Source of the DNA: Pseudomonadota bacterium
Lineage (GTDB): Bacteria > Pseudomonadota > Gammaproteobacteria > Ga0077536
Length of the DNA: 64,000 bases
NCBI GenBank assembly: GCA_018668255.1
Contig: JABISZ010000035.1
Location: 62,001-126,000, forward strand
Direction: 5' to 3'
Shown here one piece after another: positions 35,778 through 45,045 of the stretch (positions within the stretch are counted from its first letter, which is position 1; each line of letters starts with the position of its first letter). Below the pieces are notes generated by a model. That model did no database searches and had not been told where the DNA came from. It worked only from the letters and a program-made list of their open reading frames with translations. The position numbers were made by a program, and so were the translations under genes.

Positions 35778-37043
35778 TCACACGAGATACGGCTTAAGAG
35801 CTGCTAAAGTCAATTTTGTTGCTCCTTGCTGGTTCTCCATCACCTGAGTCGCCCTTATGGTTTGCTCTAGAGCTAATTCGTAGTTAGCTAACAAAATTTC
35901 CGCAGATTTTATTAGTTCAGAAGGGTTGGAAACTTTTACCAAACCATTATTCGCCAGAAGTTTTTCACAAATATCACTAAAATTAAAGGTAGAAGTTCCC
36001 GTGATCACAGGAACTCCTAGCGCTATTGGCTCCAACACGTTCTGTCCTCCGTACGACAGTATGCTTCCACCAACAAAAGCCACATCGGAAACCGCATAAA
36101 AAGACAACAAATGTCCAAGTGTATCAACTAAAAGAATGTCAAAGTTTTCTGCAGGCTTAACTGTAGTTTGATAACTCACTGAAAAACCTGATGACCTAAT
36201 AAGCTTGCTGATGACAGGAATTCGATCTGGATGTCTCGGCGCCAAAATAAAGACTAGCTCTGGAAATGCCTTTCTAAGCTGCAGCATGCTTTCTATGATG
36301 AATGGTTCTTCCCCATCTCGAAAACTCCCAAAACACATAACTTTTTTTGATGCCAAGCCTAGGCGTTCTCTTAATTCTGTAGCTTGAGAAGTGATCTGTT
36401 CTTCTATGACTAGATCGCACTTCAAATTTCCAACAACACTAATGCTCCTGAGCTTCACACCTAGTTTTTCATACCACTGAGCATATTCTTCTGTTTGAGC
36501 CAATACCATCGACAATGATTCAAAAGCGGGTGCAGTAATAGCTTTTGCTTTCCGATAATTCCTGTAAGAATTTGGAGACATTCGACCATTTAGGATTACA
36601 GTAGGGATTTTTTTATCACGGCAGAGCTTTAATAGATTAGGCCACAGTTCTGTCTCTACCAAGATTAATGCTTTCGGGTTTACGCGGCTTACGAAACGCG
36701 ACAATACTGAGGGCAAATCAATTGGAAAATACAAATGTGAAACACGCGCGCCAAACTCCAAGTAAGCAATTTCTGCACCTGTAACTGTTGTAGTCGTGAC
36801 AAGAATAGGTCTCAGCGGATACTCTTTGAGGATTCTTTTTACTAAGGTCGATACAGCTTTCACTTCACCAACTGACACGGCATGAACCCAGATAGGGCTG
36901 GGGTTACTAAGACAGAACGGGAGGAAACCTAATTTTTGTTTACAGCCTTCCCATAAACCTTGCTTTGATTTATTACGCCACAGCCACCTCAGCAACAACA
37001 GCGGAGCAAGCGCACCGGTCACAACCGTGTACAAAAATCTCAA
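35778..37043 (-). CDS. waaA: 3-deoxy-D-manno-octulosonic acid transferase
   Basis: Adds Kdo to lipid A precursor at the inner membrane. The 421-residue GT-B protein has an N-terminal membrane anchor, IWVHAVSVGEVKAV, ALILVETELWPNL, ILNGRMSPNSYRNY, CFGSFRDGEE, APRHPDR and GGSILSYGGQNVLEP with the donor-binding residues. It overlaps hldD by 4 bases. Confidence 0.97.
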   Translation of the reverse strand: MRFLYTVVTGALAPLLLLRWLWRNKSKQGLWEGCKQKLGFLPFCLSNPSPIWVHAVSVGEVKAVSTLVKRILKEYPLRPILVTTTTVTGAEIAYLEFGARVSHLYFPIDLPSVLSRFVSRVNPKALILVETELWPNLLKLCRDKKIPTVILNGRMSPNSYRNYRKAKAITAPAFESLSMVLAQTEEYAQWYEKLGVKLRSISVVGNLKCDLVIEEQITSQATELRERLGLASKKVMCFGSFRDGEEPFIIESMLQLRKAFPELVFILAPRHPDRIPVISKLIRSSGFSVSYQTTVKPAENFDILLVDTLGHLLSFYAVSDVAFVGGSILSYGGQNVLEPIALGVPVITGTSTFNFSDICEKLLANNGLVKVSNPSELIKSAEILLANYELALEQTIRATQVMENQQGATKLTLAALKPYLV

Positions 37044-38020
37044 AGACTTAGCCAGGTTAAATACTCCTTAACCCCGCTTTTAATTCCCTTAAAATCCTTA
37101 CTATAGCCAATATTGCGGAGGCTCGCGATATTCGCTTTTGTATTCGCTTGATAAGCGGACAGTAACTCAGAAGGGAACGGAATATACTCGATTTGGCCTC
37201 TTCCGTAAAATTCAAGAACCGCATTGGCAACCGTATTAAAAGTCTCTGCGACACCCGTACCACAGTTGTAAATACCTGACGCCAAATGCGACTGTTCTCC
37301 AGCCCAAATAGTTACGTCCACCGCGTCATCAACATGCACAAAATCTCGACACTGCTCCCCGGCCGCATAGCCGTGAGAGCCAGAAAACAACTTGATTTTA
37401 TCGCTAACAGAAAGCTGCTGGTTTAAGTGGTAAATAACACTAGCCATAGTATTTTTATGACTCTCATTGGGTCCATACACGTTGAAATACCTTAGTCCGA
37501 TTACGGTTGAAGATTTTTCTATTGTTCGCATTTTTCTTTGTCGCACGTGCTGATCAAAAGCTAGTTTTGAATACCCATAAACATTTAAGGGGTTCTCATT
37601 GTCAGCGATGTTCACATCGCTGCCGGAGCCAGAACCGTAAACTGATGCGCTAGAAGCATAAACCAATGGGATTTGAATTTTTTCGCAGAATTCCAAGAGC
37701 AACCGCGATGCTCGGAAATTAGTATCCATCATGTACTTTCCGTCCCACTCCGTGGTGCGAGAACAGGCGCCCAGATGAAATACTTGAGAGATATGGTCTA
37801 ACTTGCCGTGATAACTCGTTTTGGGACTCATAAAGTTTTCAATCTCGCTAAAAAACCTGTCTTTATCCTCATAGTCGGCTATACAACATTTAGCCAAGTT
37901 CAAAGCTTTCCGACCATCTGTAAGATTGTCGACCACTAGTATGTCAAACAAGCCCCTTCGATTTAGTTCGGCAACGAGATTACTACCGATAAAGCCTGCC
38001 CCACCAGTCACTAAAATCAT
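37040..38020 (-). CDS. hldD: ADP-L-glycero-D-manno-heptose 6-epimerase
   Basis: Inverts C6 of ADP-heptose, the last step of inner-core heptose precursor synthesis. The 326-residue SDR protein has the NADP motif GGAGFIGSN at 6-14, HLGACSRTTEWDGKYMMDTN, YASSASVYG and the YxxxK active site (YGYSKLAFDQHVR), plus GQCRDF-like GEQCRDFVHVDD. It overlaps hldE and waaA by 4 bases each. Confidence 0.97.
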   Translation of the reverse strand: MILVTGGAGFIGSNLVAELNRRGLFDILVVDNLTDGRKALNLAKCCIADYEDKDRFFSEIENFMSPKTSYHGKLDHISQVFHLGACSRTTEWDGKYMMDTNFRASRLLLEFCEKIQIPLVYASSASVYGSGSGSDVNIADNENPLNVYGYSKLAFDQHVRQRKMRTIEKSSTVIGLRYFNVYGPNESHKNTMASVIYHLNQQLSVSDKIKLFSGSHGYAAGEQCRDFVHVDDAVDVTIWAGEQSHLASGIYNCGTGVAETFNTVANAVLEFYGRGQIEYIPFPSELLSAYQANTKANIASLRNIGYSKDFKGIKSGVKEYLTWLSL

Positions 38021-39453
38021 TCGTCTTCACCTAACTTATTTAAGATATCAGTAGAAGAGAAACCTTCATGAAAACCTAACACTTCTACTTTCCCACCCGC
38101 GGCAATCACGTGCTCCGAACCAGCAATTTCTGTGGCAACATAATCTCCACCTTTAACAAGCACATCAGGTAGAATTTCCGCGATTAATGCTTCTGGAGTA
38201 TCTTCAGAAAAAGACACCACCCAATCAACTGATTTAAGAGCGGCAAGGACTTCCATTCTGGCTTCAAGATCATTTATAGGCCGATGGGGGCCTTTTAATC
38301 GAGACACCGACAAATTACTATTTACGGCCACAATTAGTCGATCGCCTAATTTTTTTGCATCTGAAAGATATCCGATATGGCCTCTATGCAAAATATCGAA
38401 ACAGCCGTTGGTCATCACTATCGTGTCACTCTTGGCTTTCGAGTCGTCTACAATGTTTTTCAATTCAGCTACCTCCAATATCCCAGTTTTTGCTTCTGAT
38501 AGGATATCGAATTTCCGAATTTCCTCTAATGTTAACGTAGCTGCACCAAAACGACCCACAACAATACCGGCAGCCTTGTTAGCGTAGGCAACAGCATTTC
38601 TAATATTTGAACCTGCACTTATAAAAGCAGCTAGCACCCCACAGACAGTGTCCCCTGCACCGGTGACATCGAATACTTCTTTGGCTTCGGCAGCTACTGT
38701 TAGGTGGCTATTCTCTTCAACAAGCACCATGCCTAAAGGGCCTTTCGTAACTAAAATCGCGCCAATAGCCAACTTGCTCAACATACCCTTAGCTTTGGCT
38801 ATAAGTACCTCATCGGAGCTACAATCGCCAACCACAGCTTCGAACTCTTTCAAGTTCGGAGTCAACAAATTAACGCCTCGGTATTTCGAAAACTCGACAC
38901 CTTTAGGATCCACGATGATGAATCGGCCTAAGGCTCTAGCCTCATTAATGAGTTTTTCAACTTCACCAACACTGCCTTTTCCATAGTCTGATATCACCAC
39001 CACGTCGCAGTTTTGCAAATGGCCAGAAAACTCAGCATGAACTTTGTTACTTTCACCTCTGCCGGGCGATTGTTCGAAATCAATCCGCAGCATCTGTTGG
39101 CCTTGACTCACTACTCGTGTCTTAACTATTGTCGAATAACCAGCGCTTTTAACAAGCCCGCACTCAATTCCAAGGCCGCGGGAAATTTTTTCTACTTGCG
39201 CCCCGTCAGCATCGTCGCCGACTTGTCCTACCAGACTTACTGAAGCTCCCAACGTAGAGGCATTAGCAGCTACGTTTCCGGCTCCTCCAATACGCTCAAT
39301 CGTGTTGTCAACTCTAACGATGGGGACAGGAGCCTCAGGAGAGATTCGCGACGTTGTTCCAGACAAGTAACGATCTAAAAGCAAGTCTCCTATTACAAGA
39401 ATTCTCCCGTTACAGATTTTCTCGACAACCGCCCTCATCGAAATCATATCCAT
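38017..39453 (-). CDS. hldE: Bifunctional heptose 7-phosphate kinase / heptose 1-phosphate adenylyltransferase
   Basis: Two-domain enzyme of ADP-heptose synthesis. The N-terminal ribokinase-like domain (to about residue 310) shows VIGDLLLDRYLSG, RIGGAGNVAAN and the anion-hole DVTGAGDTV; the C-terminal cytidylyltransferase-like domain has TNGCFDILHRGHIGYL and LKGPHRPIN. Both are intact. The frame opens at a GTG (39468), but AAGGTGG lies 11 bases before the ATG at 39453 (MDMISMRAVV), which I take as the start; further ATGs at 39447 and 39438 are possible. First gene of hldE-hldD-waaA. Confidence 0.94.
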   Translation of the reverse strand: MDMISMRAVVEKICNGRILVIGDLLLDRYLSGTTSRISPEAPVPIVRVDNTIERIGGAGNVAANASTLGASVSLVGQVGDDADGAQVEKISRGLGIECGLVKSAGYSTIVKTRVVSQGQQMLRIDFEQSPGRGESNKVHAEFSGHLQNCDVVVISDYGKGSVGEVEKLINEARALGRFIIVDPKGVEFSKYRGVNLLTPNLKEFEAVVGDCSSDEVLIAKAKGMLSKLAIGAILVTKGPLGMVLVEENSHLTVAAEAKEVFDVTGAGDTVCGVLAAFISAGSNIRNAVAYANKAAGIVVGRFGAATLTLEEIRKFDILSEAKTGILEVAELKNIVDDSKAKSDTIVMTNGCFDILHRGHIGYLSDAKKLGDRLIVAVNSNLSVSRLKGPHRPINDLEARMEVLAALKSVDWVVSFSEDTPEALIAEILPDVLVKGGDYVATEIAGSEHVIAAGGKVEVLGFHEGFSSTDILNKLGEDE

Positions 39454-39517
39454 ATACCAATTAACCACCTTAGAAATAACTCTATCATCAAACCACTTAT
39501 AATCTTATCATAGACCC

Positions 39518-40222
39518 ATGCTGAATTTACGTAGATTAACAGCCGCAATCATGTTGCTTACCAGTTTACCAAGTTATGCGCTTATCAATTCATACAACGC
39601 CACCTACCAAATCATAAAACATGAGATCAGAGTCGGAACGATAGAGCAAGTCTTCATACGTAAAGCCGATAGCTCTTACGTCTTCACATCCACCACCAAG
39701 CCCTATGGGATAGGAAAATTTTTTACGCGCCAACAAAAGATTGAATCGAGCGTTGGGGAAATTAATGGGACTCGAGTAATTCCCTTTCGCTATGAGAACA
39801 AACAAAAAAGTACGCCAAAGTCCTATAGCCTAAACTTCCAAACCGACCGACAGAAGATCATGCAAAAACAGTCTGATGGAATATCCGAGGGTCATTTCGA
39901 TGATTTACATGATTCTTTGTCTTACCAACTACAACTATGTCTAGACATGCACAATCCCTCAATGGATAGATTTAATTATAAAATATTAAAAAAGAAAAAG
40001 ATAAAAACGCTCGATTTTAGATCTCTTTCAATAGGAGAGCTATCGACGGGACTAGGTAACTTGGATGTTAAGATCCTGTTAAGACAAATGAACGATAATA
40101 GAAAAAAAACCAAGATATGGGCTGCTTCGAAGTTTAGTTATCTCCCTGTTAAAATTTTAAACGTCGGGAAAAATGGTAAAGAAATCTCTATTCAACTCCT
40201 TCGAGTGAGCTTTCATGAATAG
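39518..40222 (+). CDS. DUF3108 family exported protein
   Basis: A 234-residue periplasmic or outer-membrane-associated protein. The signal peptide (AAIMLLTSLPSYA) is followed by the family's NSYNATYQIIKHEIRVGTIEQ and KPYGIGKFFTRQQKIESS. It is rich in Lys and beta-strand pattern; members are thought to be lipocalin-like, with no proven function. Divergent from hldE (49-base gap) and convergent with dsbC (3 bases). Confidence 0.85.
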   Translation: MLNLRRLTAAIMLLTSLPSYALINSYNATYQIIKHEIRVGTIEQVFIRKADSSYVFTSTTKPYGIGKFFTRQQKIESSVGEINGTRVIPFRYENKQKSTPKSYSLNFQTDRQKIMQKQSDGISEGHFDDLHDSLSYQLQLCLDMHNPSMDRFNYKILKKKKIKTLDFRSLSIGELSTGLGNLDVKILLRQMNDNRKKTKIWAASKFSYLPVKILNVGKNGKEISIQLLRVSFHE

Positions 40223-40225
40223 GCT

Positions 40226-40951
40226 TTAGTCCTTTTCTAAGCTAGAAATTGCAGCTATCAGTTGCTCAGCCGGAGCATAAGCTCCTAGGTAAGTTCCATC
40301 CGATGAATATACCGCCGGAGTTCCTGCCAATTTCATACTTTGCCCGAGAGCAAAGTGATCTGCGACTGGGTTAACGCATTTATGTGTGACGATTTCCCCC
40401 CCTGTCTTTGCTTTAGTCAGGGCTTTTTTCTTGTTTGCGGCGCACCAAACATTCACTGCCTTATCATAAGAGTCGCTCTTAAGCCCTGCTCGAGGATATG
40501 CTAGATAATGGACGGTGACCCCAGCGTCATTCAACGCCGGCACCTCTAGGTGAAACTTGCGACAATATCCACAATCAATGTCAGTGTAAACATAGATATC
40601 ACCTCTATCATTAATATTTTTTCGTCCGAACGAGATAAGTAAATTTTCATCTAACTTCTGGAACTCTTCCTTCCGTGTTTGAGCTCTAGCGGTCTGAGTG
40701 AGATTGGTTTTTTTGACTAAATCAAGCAATTCACCCTGAAACAAATAGCGCCCATCTTTAGATACGTAGACAAACTCTCCACTTAATTTAACTTCAAAAA
40801 AGTCGCCCATTGGGACCGGCTTAACTGACTCTACACTCTCTGATGGAAAAATTTTTTCGAGCACCTCTTTTACATTCAGATTTGAATCTGCAGCTTCTAC
40901 GAGACCGACAGCGGCAATCGCTATAACTAGACAGTACGTTTTTATTCTCAC
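40226..40951 (-). CDS. dsbC: Thiol:disulfide isomerase DsbC
   Basis: Periplasmic disulfide isomerase. The 241-residue protein has a signal peptide (to about residue 20), an N-terminal dimerisation domain and a thioredoxin fold with the CGYC active site at 127-130 (DIDCGYCRKFH) and a cis-Pro loop (AGTPAVY). A second Cys pair (Cys173 region and Cys near 196, KCVNPV) matches the structural disulfide of DsbC. It follows xerD by 46 bases; the usual recJ does not follow. Confidence 0.95.
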   Translation of the reverse strand: MRIKTYCLVIAIAAVGLVEAADSNLNVKEVLEKIFPSESVESVKPVPMGDFFEVKLSGEFVYVSKDGRYLFQGELLDLVKKTNLTQTARAQTRKEEFQKLDENLLISFGRKNINDRGDIYVYTDIDCGYCRKFHLEVPALNDAGVTVHYLAYPRAGLKSDSYDKAVNVWCAANKKKALTKAKTGGEIVTHKCVNPVADHFALGQSMKLAGTPAVYSSDGTYLGAYAPAEQLIAAISSLEKD

Positions 40952-40997
40952 TTTTTTTTCCTTTATGATTCTTGTATTAAAGACTATTGGCTCAACT

Positions 40998-41885
40998 TTA
41001 CCCTCGAGGATGGTGTAAGCTATGTAGCTTTTTCAAACGTTCCGCTGCAACATAAGTATAAATCTGTGTTGTAGAAATATTGCTGTGGCCCAACAGCATT
41101 TGGACTACTCTTAAATCCGCACCATGGTTCAATAAATGTGTTGCAAATGCGTGCCGCAATGTATGCGGAGAAATTTGTCCGTCTATATGAGCCGTCACAG
41201 CATATTTTTTAATCCTGTACCAAAATGTTTGCCTAGTCATTGGTTTGCCACGACTGCTTGGAAACAAGGCTCTGGTCATATGCTCCCCCACCAGAGCTAT
41301 TCGACCTTCGCTCAAATACTTCGTCAACCAATAAATAGCATTCTCTCCTAGAGGAACCAGTCGCTCCTTATTTCCTTTCCCCACAACTCGAACGACCCCT
41401 TGTCGTAAATTAACTTGAGTAGATTCCAGCCCCACCAACTCGCTAACCCTTAAGCCGCTAGCATAAAGGACTTCTAGCATCGTTCTATCACGCAGACCTA
41501 GTCGTTCTTCTGTATTAGGAGCGAGCAAGAGCGCTTCAACATCTCCTTCGCTAACAGACTTTGGCAAAGATCGTCCTATGCGAGGAGCCACAAGTTCGGT
41601 ACTTGGGTCAATGGAAATTAAGGTTTCTCTGAAAAGATAGCGGTAATATCTTTTTATGCTCGCCAGTCGACGAGATAAAGTTTTTGAAGATAATTTCTTT
41701 GGTTGCCCCATAAATTGCATCAATTGAACTGAATTCGCACTCAAAAGAGTAGCATTAAGGGTAGTAAGGTAAATACGCAGTATTTTAAGATCACTCTGAT
41801 AGGCTGACACGCTCAGAGGACTTAATCCATACTCACTCCATAAATGCTCAAGGAATCGTTCAAGATGATTCGTGTCTGAATTCAA
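40998..41885 (-). CDS. xerD: Tyrosine recombinase XerD
   Basis: With XerC resolves chromosome dimers at dif. The 295-residue protein has the SAM-like N-terminal domain and the full catalytic set: Arg146 (ASGLRVSELVGL), Lys170, His241 and Arg244 (HTLRHAFATHLL), His267 (LGHSNISTTQIY) and Tyr276. The xerD-dsbC order, as in E. coli, supports XerD rather than XerC or a phage integrase. Confidence 0.95.
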   Translation of the reverse strand: MNSDTNHLERFLEHLWSEYGLSPLSVSAYQSDLKILRIYLTTLNATLLSANSVQLMQFMGQPKKLSSKTLSRRLASIKRYYRYLFRETLISIDPSTELVAPRIGRSLPKSVSEGDVEALLLAPNTEERLGLRDRTMLEVLYASGLRVSELVGLESTQVNLRQGVVRVVGKGNKERLVPLGENAIYWLTKYLSEGRIALVGEHMTRALFPSSRGKPMTRQTFWYRIKKYAVTAHIDGQISPHTLRHAFATHLLNHGADLRVVQMLLGHSNISTTQIYTYVAAERLKKLHSLHHPRG

Positions 41886-41966
41886 TTTACTGCTACTGAC
41901 TTAAAAAAGTTAATATGGAATACTAGACGTTATTAGTAACAAAAATCTATAGGGAAGTACTAGGTT

Positions 41967-42308
41967 ATGTTTGACGATTGGTTTAACGACAAACAGGCGG
42001 GTTTCGAAGAAATCCTTAGAACGGACTCTGAGCAAAAATCTGCTGACAAAGCTGCTGCGAAATTTTCATTATATTACTCTGAAAGTTGTGTTTTCTGCGC
42101 TCGTGTTCGCAAAACCATTCGTGCGTTAAATGTTACGATTGAACTCCGTGATGTTATGAACGATAGAGCTCATCTAGGCGCCCTAGCTACTCTAGGCGGG
42201 AAGACCACTGTTCCGTGCCTGCGGATAGCAGGAGAAGCACTAGGTGAAGAAAAATGGCTTTATGAGTCTAGCGATATCTCAGAATACCTGATTAAGGAAC
42301 TTAAATAG
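41967..42308 (+). CDS. Glutaredoxin-family protein
   Basis: A 113-residue thioredoxin-fold protein with the redox motif CVFC (Cys41-Cys44, [15 protein letters not shown]) and the TTVPCLRI cis-Pro region. A polar extension of about 30 residues precedes the core. It resembles the N-terminal glutaredoxin/GST domain of small monothiol-to-dithiol proteins in gammaproteobacteria. It stands alone on the plus strand and its end overlaps the convergent rplS end by 8 bases. Confidence 0.87.
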   Translation: MFDDWFNDKQAGFEEILRTDSEQKSADKAAAKFSLYYSESCVFCARVRKTIRALNVTIELRDVMNDRAHLGALATLGGKTTVPCLRIAGEALGEEKWLYESSDISEYLIKELK

Positions 42309-42663
42309 TACTCTTAACCAATATTTTTTCCTTTATTCTCGCAGCTCTGCCTCTCAAATCGCGCATGTGATAAAGCTTAGCACGTCTTACATCAGCCTGA
42401 CGTTTAACCTCGATGCTTTCGATAATAGGGCTGTGCATCTGAAAGACACGCTCTACTCCCTCTCCATGAGAAATTTTTCGAACGGTAAAAGAAGAGTTTA
42501 AACCACGACTTCTTGTGGCAATAACAAAACCTTCGAATGCTTGCAGTCTCTCTCTAGTTCCTTCCTTGACCTTTACTTGCACGACAACCGTGTCGCCAGG
42601 ACTAAAGCTAGGTATATTAGTTTGAAGCTGCTCAGCTTCGATTTTCGCTATTAGCTCACTCAT
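42301..42663 (-). CDS. rplS: 50S ribosomal protein L19
   Basis: Sits at the 30S-50S interface. The 120-residue protein contains [43 protein letters not shown] and [17 protein letters not shown] choose the ATG at 42663, with AAGG 8 bases upstream, over a GTG one codon before. Last gene of rpsP-rimM-trmD-rplS, 97 bases after trmD. Confidence 0.97.
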   Translation of the reverse strand: MSELIAKIEAEQLQTNIPSFSPGDTVVVQVKVKEGTRERLQAFEGFVIATRSRGLNSSFTVRKISHGEGVERVFQMHSPIIESIEVKRQADVRRAKLYHMRDLRGRAARIKEKILVKSTI

Positions 42664-42760
42664 CACTCATGCCTTAAAATTTGATTTTCGAATTCTACAC
42701 CAAACGGCGTATAAATTTTACTATTATTTTCAATCATCGGGTTAAAGATTGAATAACTTT

Positions 42761-43501
42761 TCAATTATCCTCTAGGAACATTTCTAACAACATTATATCT
42801 TCGTCACTCAAGGACATCGTTTCGAGAAATTCTGGTCGTCTCAAATAGGTTCGACCCAAACTCTGTTGCCTTCGCCATAAGGCAATTTTGCCATGATCTC
42901 CACTCATTAGAACTTCAGGGACAGCGTGCCCTTCAAATTCAGCAGGCCTAGTATAGTGAGGATAATCTAGCAATCCAGAATGAAAGGAGTCTTCAATAGA
43001 AGATAATTCACTGCCCAACACTTTTGGCAAGGTACGCGCTAGAGCATCAATCATAACTAAAGCAGGAAGTTCTCCCCCAGTAATGACATAGTCTCCAATC
43101 GACCATTCACTATCGACACTATTCAAAACAATTCTTTCATCAACTCCCTCATATCGTCCACATAGGAATATCAAATGGTCGTAATGATTCAGGCCATTGA
43201 TGTCGCTATGATTGAACGTCTTCCCCTGAGGACTAAGATAGATCACATGGCGTGTCTGCGCTTTGTCTGTTTTCAATCCCGCCAATGCCCGATGCACAGG
43301 CCCTGCCGTCATCACCATACCCGGACCGCCTCCATAGGGCGCATCATCTACTCTGTCGTGAGTGCTTTGGGTATAATCTCTTGGGTTTATAGCTTCAATT
43401 TCTATTAAGTCAGACTCGCAAGCTTTTCGTATCACGCCGACATCGCGGTAAGCATTAATCAATTCTGGAAACAACGTGAGGACAGTAAATCTTTTGCTCA
43501 A
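42761..43501 (-). CDS. trmD: tRNA (guanine-N1)-methyltransferase
   Basis: Methylates G37 of tRNAs to prevent frameshifts. The 246-residue SPOUT-fold protein has FTVLTLFPELINAYRD, the DDAPYGGGPGMVM loop, LCGRYEGVDERI and the knot SIGDYVITGGELPALVMIDA. It begins directly after the rimM stop. Operon order is the standard one. Confidence 0.98.
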   Translation of the reverse strand: MSKRFTVLTLFPELINAYRDVGVIRKACESDLIEIEAINPRDYTQSTHDRVDDAPYGGGPGMVMTAGPVHRALAGLKTDKAQTRHVIYLSPQGKTFNHSDINGLNHYDHLIFLCGRYEGVDERIVLNSVDSEWSIGDYVITGGELPALVMIDALARTLPKVLGSELSSIEDSFHSGLLDYPHYTRPAEFEGHAVPEVLMSGDHGKIALWRRQQSLGRTYLRRPEFLETMSLSDEDIMLLEMFLEDN

Positions 43502-44008
43502 TTAAGTATCATCCTCATCCCAATCAACAATCATTTTTTGATTCGTCAAGTCGACACTCTTAACGTAAACGTCCGGCACATAAGGTATCAGTGAGACTTT
43601 ATCGCCTCTTACTTCCAATACATCATTTGCACCAGTTTCATGAAGAGTGCCAATTACCCCTAAATCTTCTCCACTTGTGTTGAACACCTTTAGCCCAATC
43701 AAATCTAACCAGTAGTATTCGCCTTTCTGAACGTTTTTTAGAGATTTTCTTTCAACAGCTATTTTTTTACCCACCAGCTGCTCAGCACCGTCACGAGAAA
43801 GAATACTATCCAGCGATATCCTTAGAGCTTTATTTGAGCCAGAAATCTCGCTTACCTTAAAAGACGACCACTCATTTGCATTTCCAACAAGTATCTCCCG
43901 ATAAGCTAATAGTTGATCCTCCGGCCGGGTATACGACCGGATTTTGATCCAGCCTTTCACACCAAAAACGCCACTAATTTCTCCTAACACCACAACACCA
44001 GTTGTCAT
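43502..44008 (-). CDS. rimM: Ribosome maturation factor RimM
   Basis: Assists 30S head maturation and binds S19. The 168-residue protein has the N-terminal VLGEISGVFGVKGWIKIRSYT, a beta-barrel PRC domain beginning YYWLDLIGLKVFN and the IPYVPDVYVKSVDL end. Length normal. It is 27 bases after rpsP. Confidence 0.96.
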   Translation of the reverse strand: MTTGVVVLGEISGVFGVKGWIKIRSYTRPEDQLLAYREILVGNANEWSSFKVSEISGSNKALRISLDSILSRDGAEQLVGKKIAVERKSLKNVQKGEYYWLDLIGLKVFNTSGEDLGVIGTLHETGANDVLEVRGDKVSLIPYVPDVYVKSVDLTNQKMIVDWDEDDT

Positions 44009-44035
44009 GTTAAGAAAGCTTCGATTTTCAAACTA

Positions 44036-44284
44036 TCATTCTGGATTGGCTGTTTTTTTCATTAATTTCGCAACACGTTCAGATGGCTGAGCGCCTACTG
44101 AAAGCCAATAAGCATATCGTTCTGAGTCTACACGCAAGCTTTCTTCACTTTCTTTCCCTAAAGGATTGAAAAATCCCAACCGCTCCAGATGCCGCCCATC
44201 TCTTTTATTCCGTTGATCTGCGACTATAATGTGATAATACGGACGCTTATTGGAACCGCCACGAGATAATCTAATTTTTACCAT
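44036..44284 (-). CDS. rpsP: 30S ribosomal protein S16
   Basis: Early-assembling 30S protein. The 82-residue protein begins [19 protein letters not shown] and contains [20 protein letters not shown] and [13 protein letters not shown] choose the ATG at 44284, preceded by AAGGA, over an upstream frame start at 44323 that adds 13 residues. First gene of the rpsP operon; ffh is not upstream, as the opposite strand carries the cyclo-ligase gene there. Confidence 0.97.
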   Translation of the reverse strand: MVKIRLSRGGSNKRPYYHIIVADQRNKRDGRHLERLGFFNPLGKESEESLRVDSERYAYWLSVGAQPSERVAKLMKKTANPE

Positions 44285-44412
44285 AAAAAATATCCTTCGA
44301 AGAGCACTAAAAAAAGCGCTCAATTACTAAAAATGACCAAAAGTCTTTCACTTATGTTGGCGCATTCTAAGAGGTAGATGACTTAAAATAAAGGGTTTAT
44401 CGAGGTTATCTA

Positions 44413-45006
44413 ATGGAAATGCCAAGAAATGTAGAAATATCGACAAAAAAACAGGCCCGAGAGTATGTTCGAAAAGCTTTTTTGAAGATAACACCGGAAA
44501 GGGTTGCTGCAGCAAATAGGCAAATTTATACCTCTTGCTACTCAGTTTTAAGACAAAAAAATATTAACTCCCTGTTCATTTATGTGTCTCGTGAAAACGA
44601 AGCAGACACTCATATGCTGATTAAGCATTTTCTAAAAGACAAAATAAAAATCTATGTTCCGAAAGTAATTGGAAATAATGAGATGGTAGCAGCTAGATTA
44701 ATGACCTGGGACAGCCTCATCACAGGTCGATATGGACTACGTGAACCCAAGAACTTTAAAGAAGTTGCGGTGGAAATCGACATGGTTATTGCGCCTGGGC
44801 TTGCCTTCACCATCGAGGGTGCACGCCTCGGCCAGGGTCTAGGTTACTATGATCGCTGGCTTACAGAAAATTCATATGCAGACACCATAGCTCTCGCTTA
44901 TGAGCACCAGATACTGAGTGCGGTGCCAACGTCTAGACATGATGTAAACATAGCTGAGATAATTACAGAAAAGCGCCGGATAATGTGCGCCAGCGCCAAT
45001 CTTTGA
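44413..45006 (+). CDS. 5-formyltetrahydrofolate cyclo-ligase
   Basis: Converts 5-formyl-THF to methenyl-THF with ATP. The 197-residue protein has IVPxAGLAF-like VIAPGLAFTIEGARLGQGLGYYDRWL, the family's binding motif, and FIYVSRENEADTH. The ATG at 44413 has GAGG 7 bases upstream. In E. coli the gene follows the 6S RNA; here the upstream gap of 128 bases to rpsP is too short for both 6S RNA and promoters. Ends 39 bases from the convergent pnp. Confidence 0.94.
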   Translation: MEMPRNVEISTKKQAREYVRKAFLKITPERVAAANRQIYTSCYSVLRQKNINSLFIYVSRENEADTHMLIKHFLKDKIKIYVPKVIGNNEMVAARLMTWDSLITGRYGLREPKNFKEVAVEIDMVIAPGLAFTIEGARLGQGLGYYDRWLTENSYADTIALAYEHQILSAVPTSRHDVNIAEIITEKRRIMCASANL

Positions 45007-45045
45007 TCACGTTCTGACTTCTATAGGCGGCAATAAATTTAAAGC

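Noticed and set aside
40998-41885. Integrase of a mobile element
   Set aside because: Sequence and the dsbC neighbour identify chromosomal XerD; no attachment-site repeats or phage genes are nearby.
44285-44412. 6S RNA upstream of the 5-formyl-THF cyclo-ligase, as in E. coli
   Set aside because: The gap is 128 bases, shorter than 6S RNA, and shows no long central-bubble hairpin.
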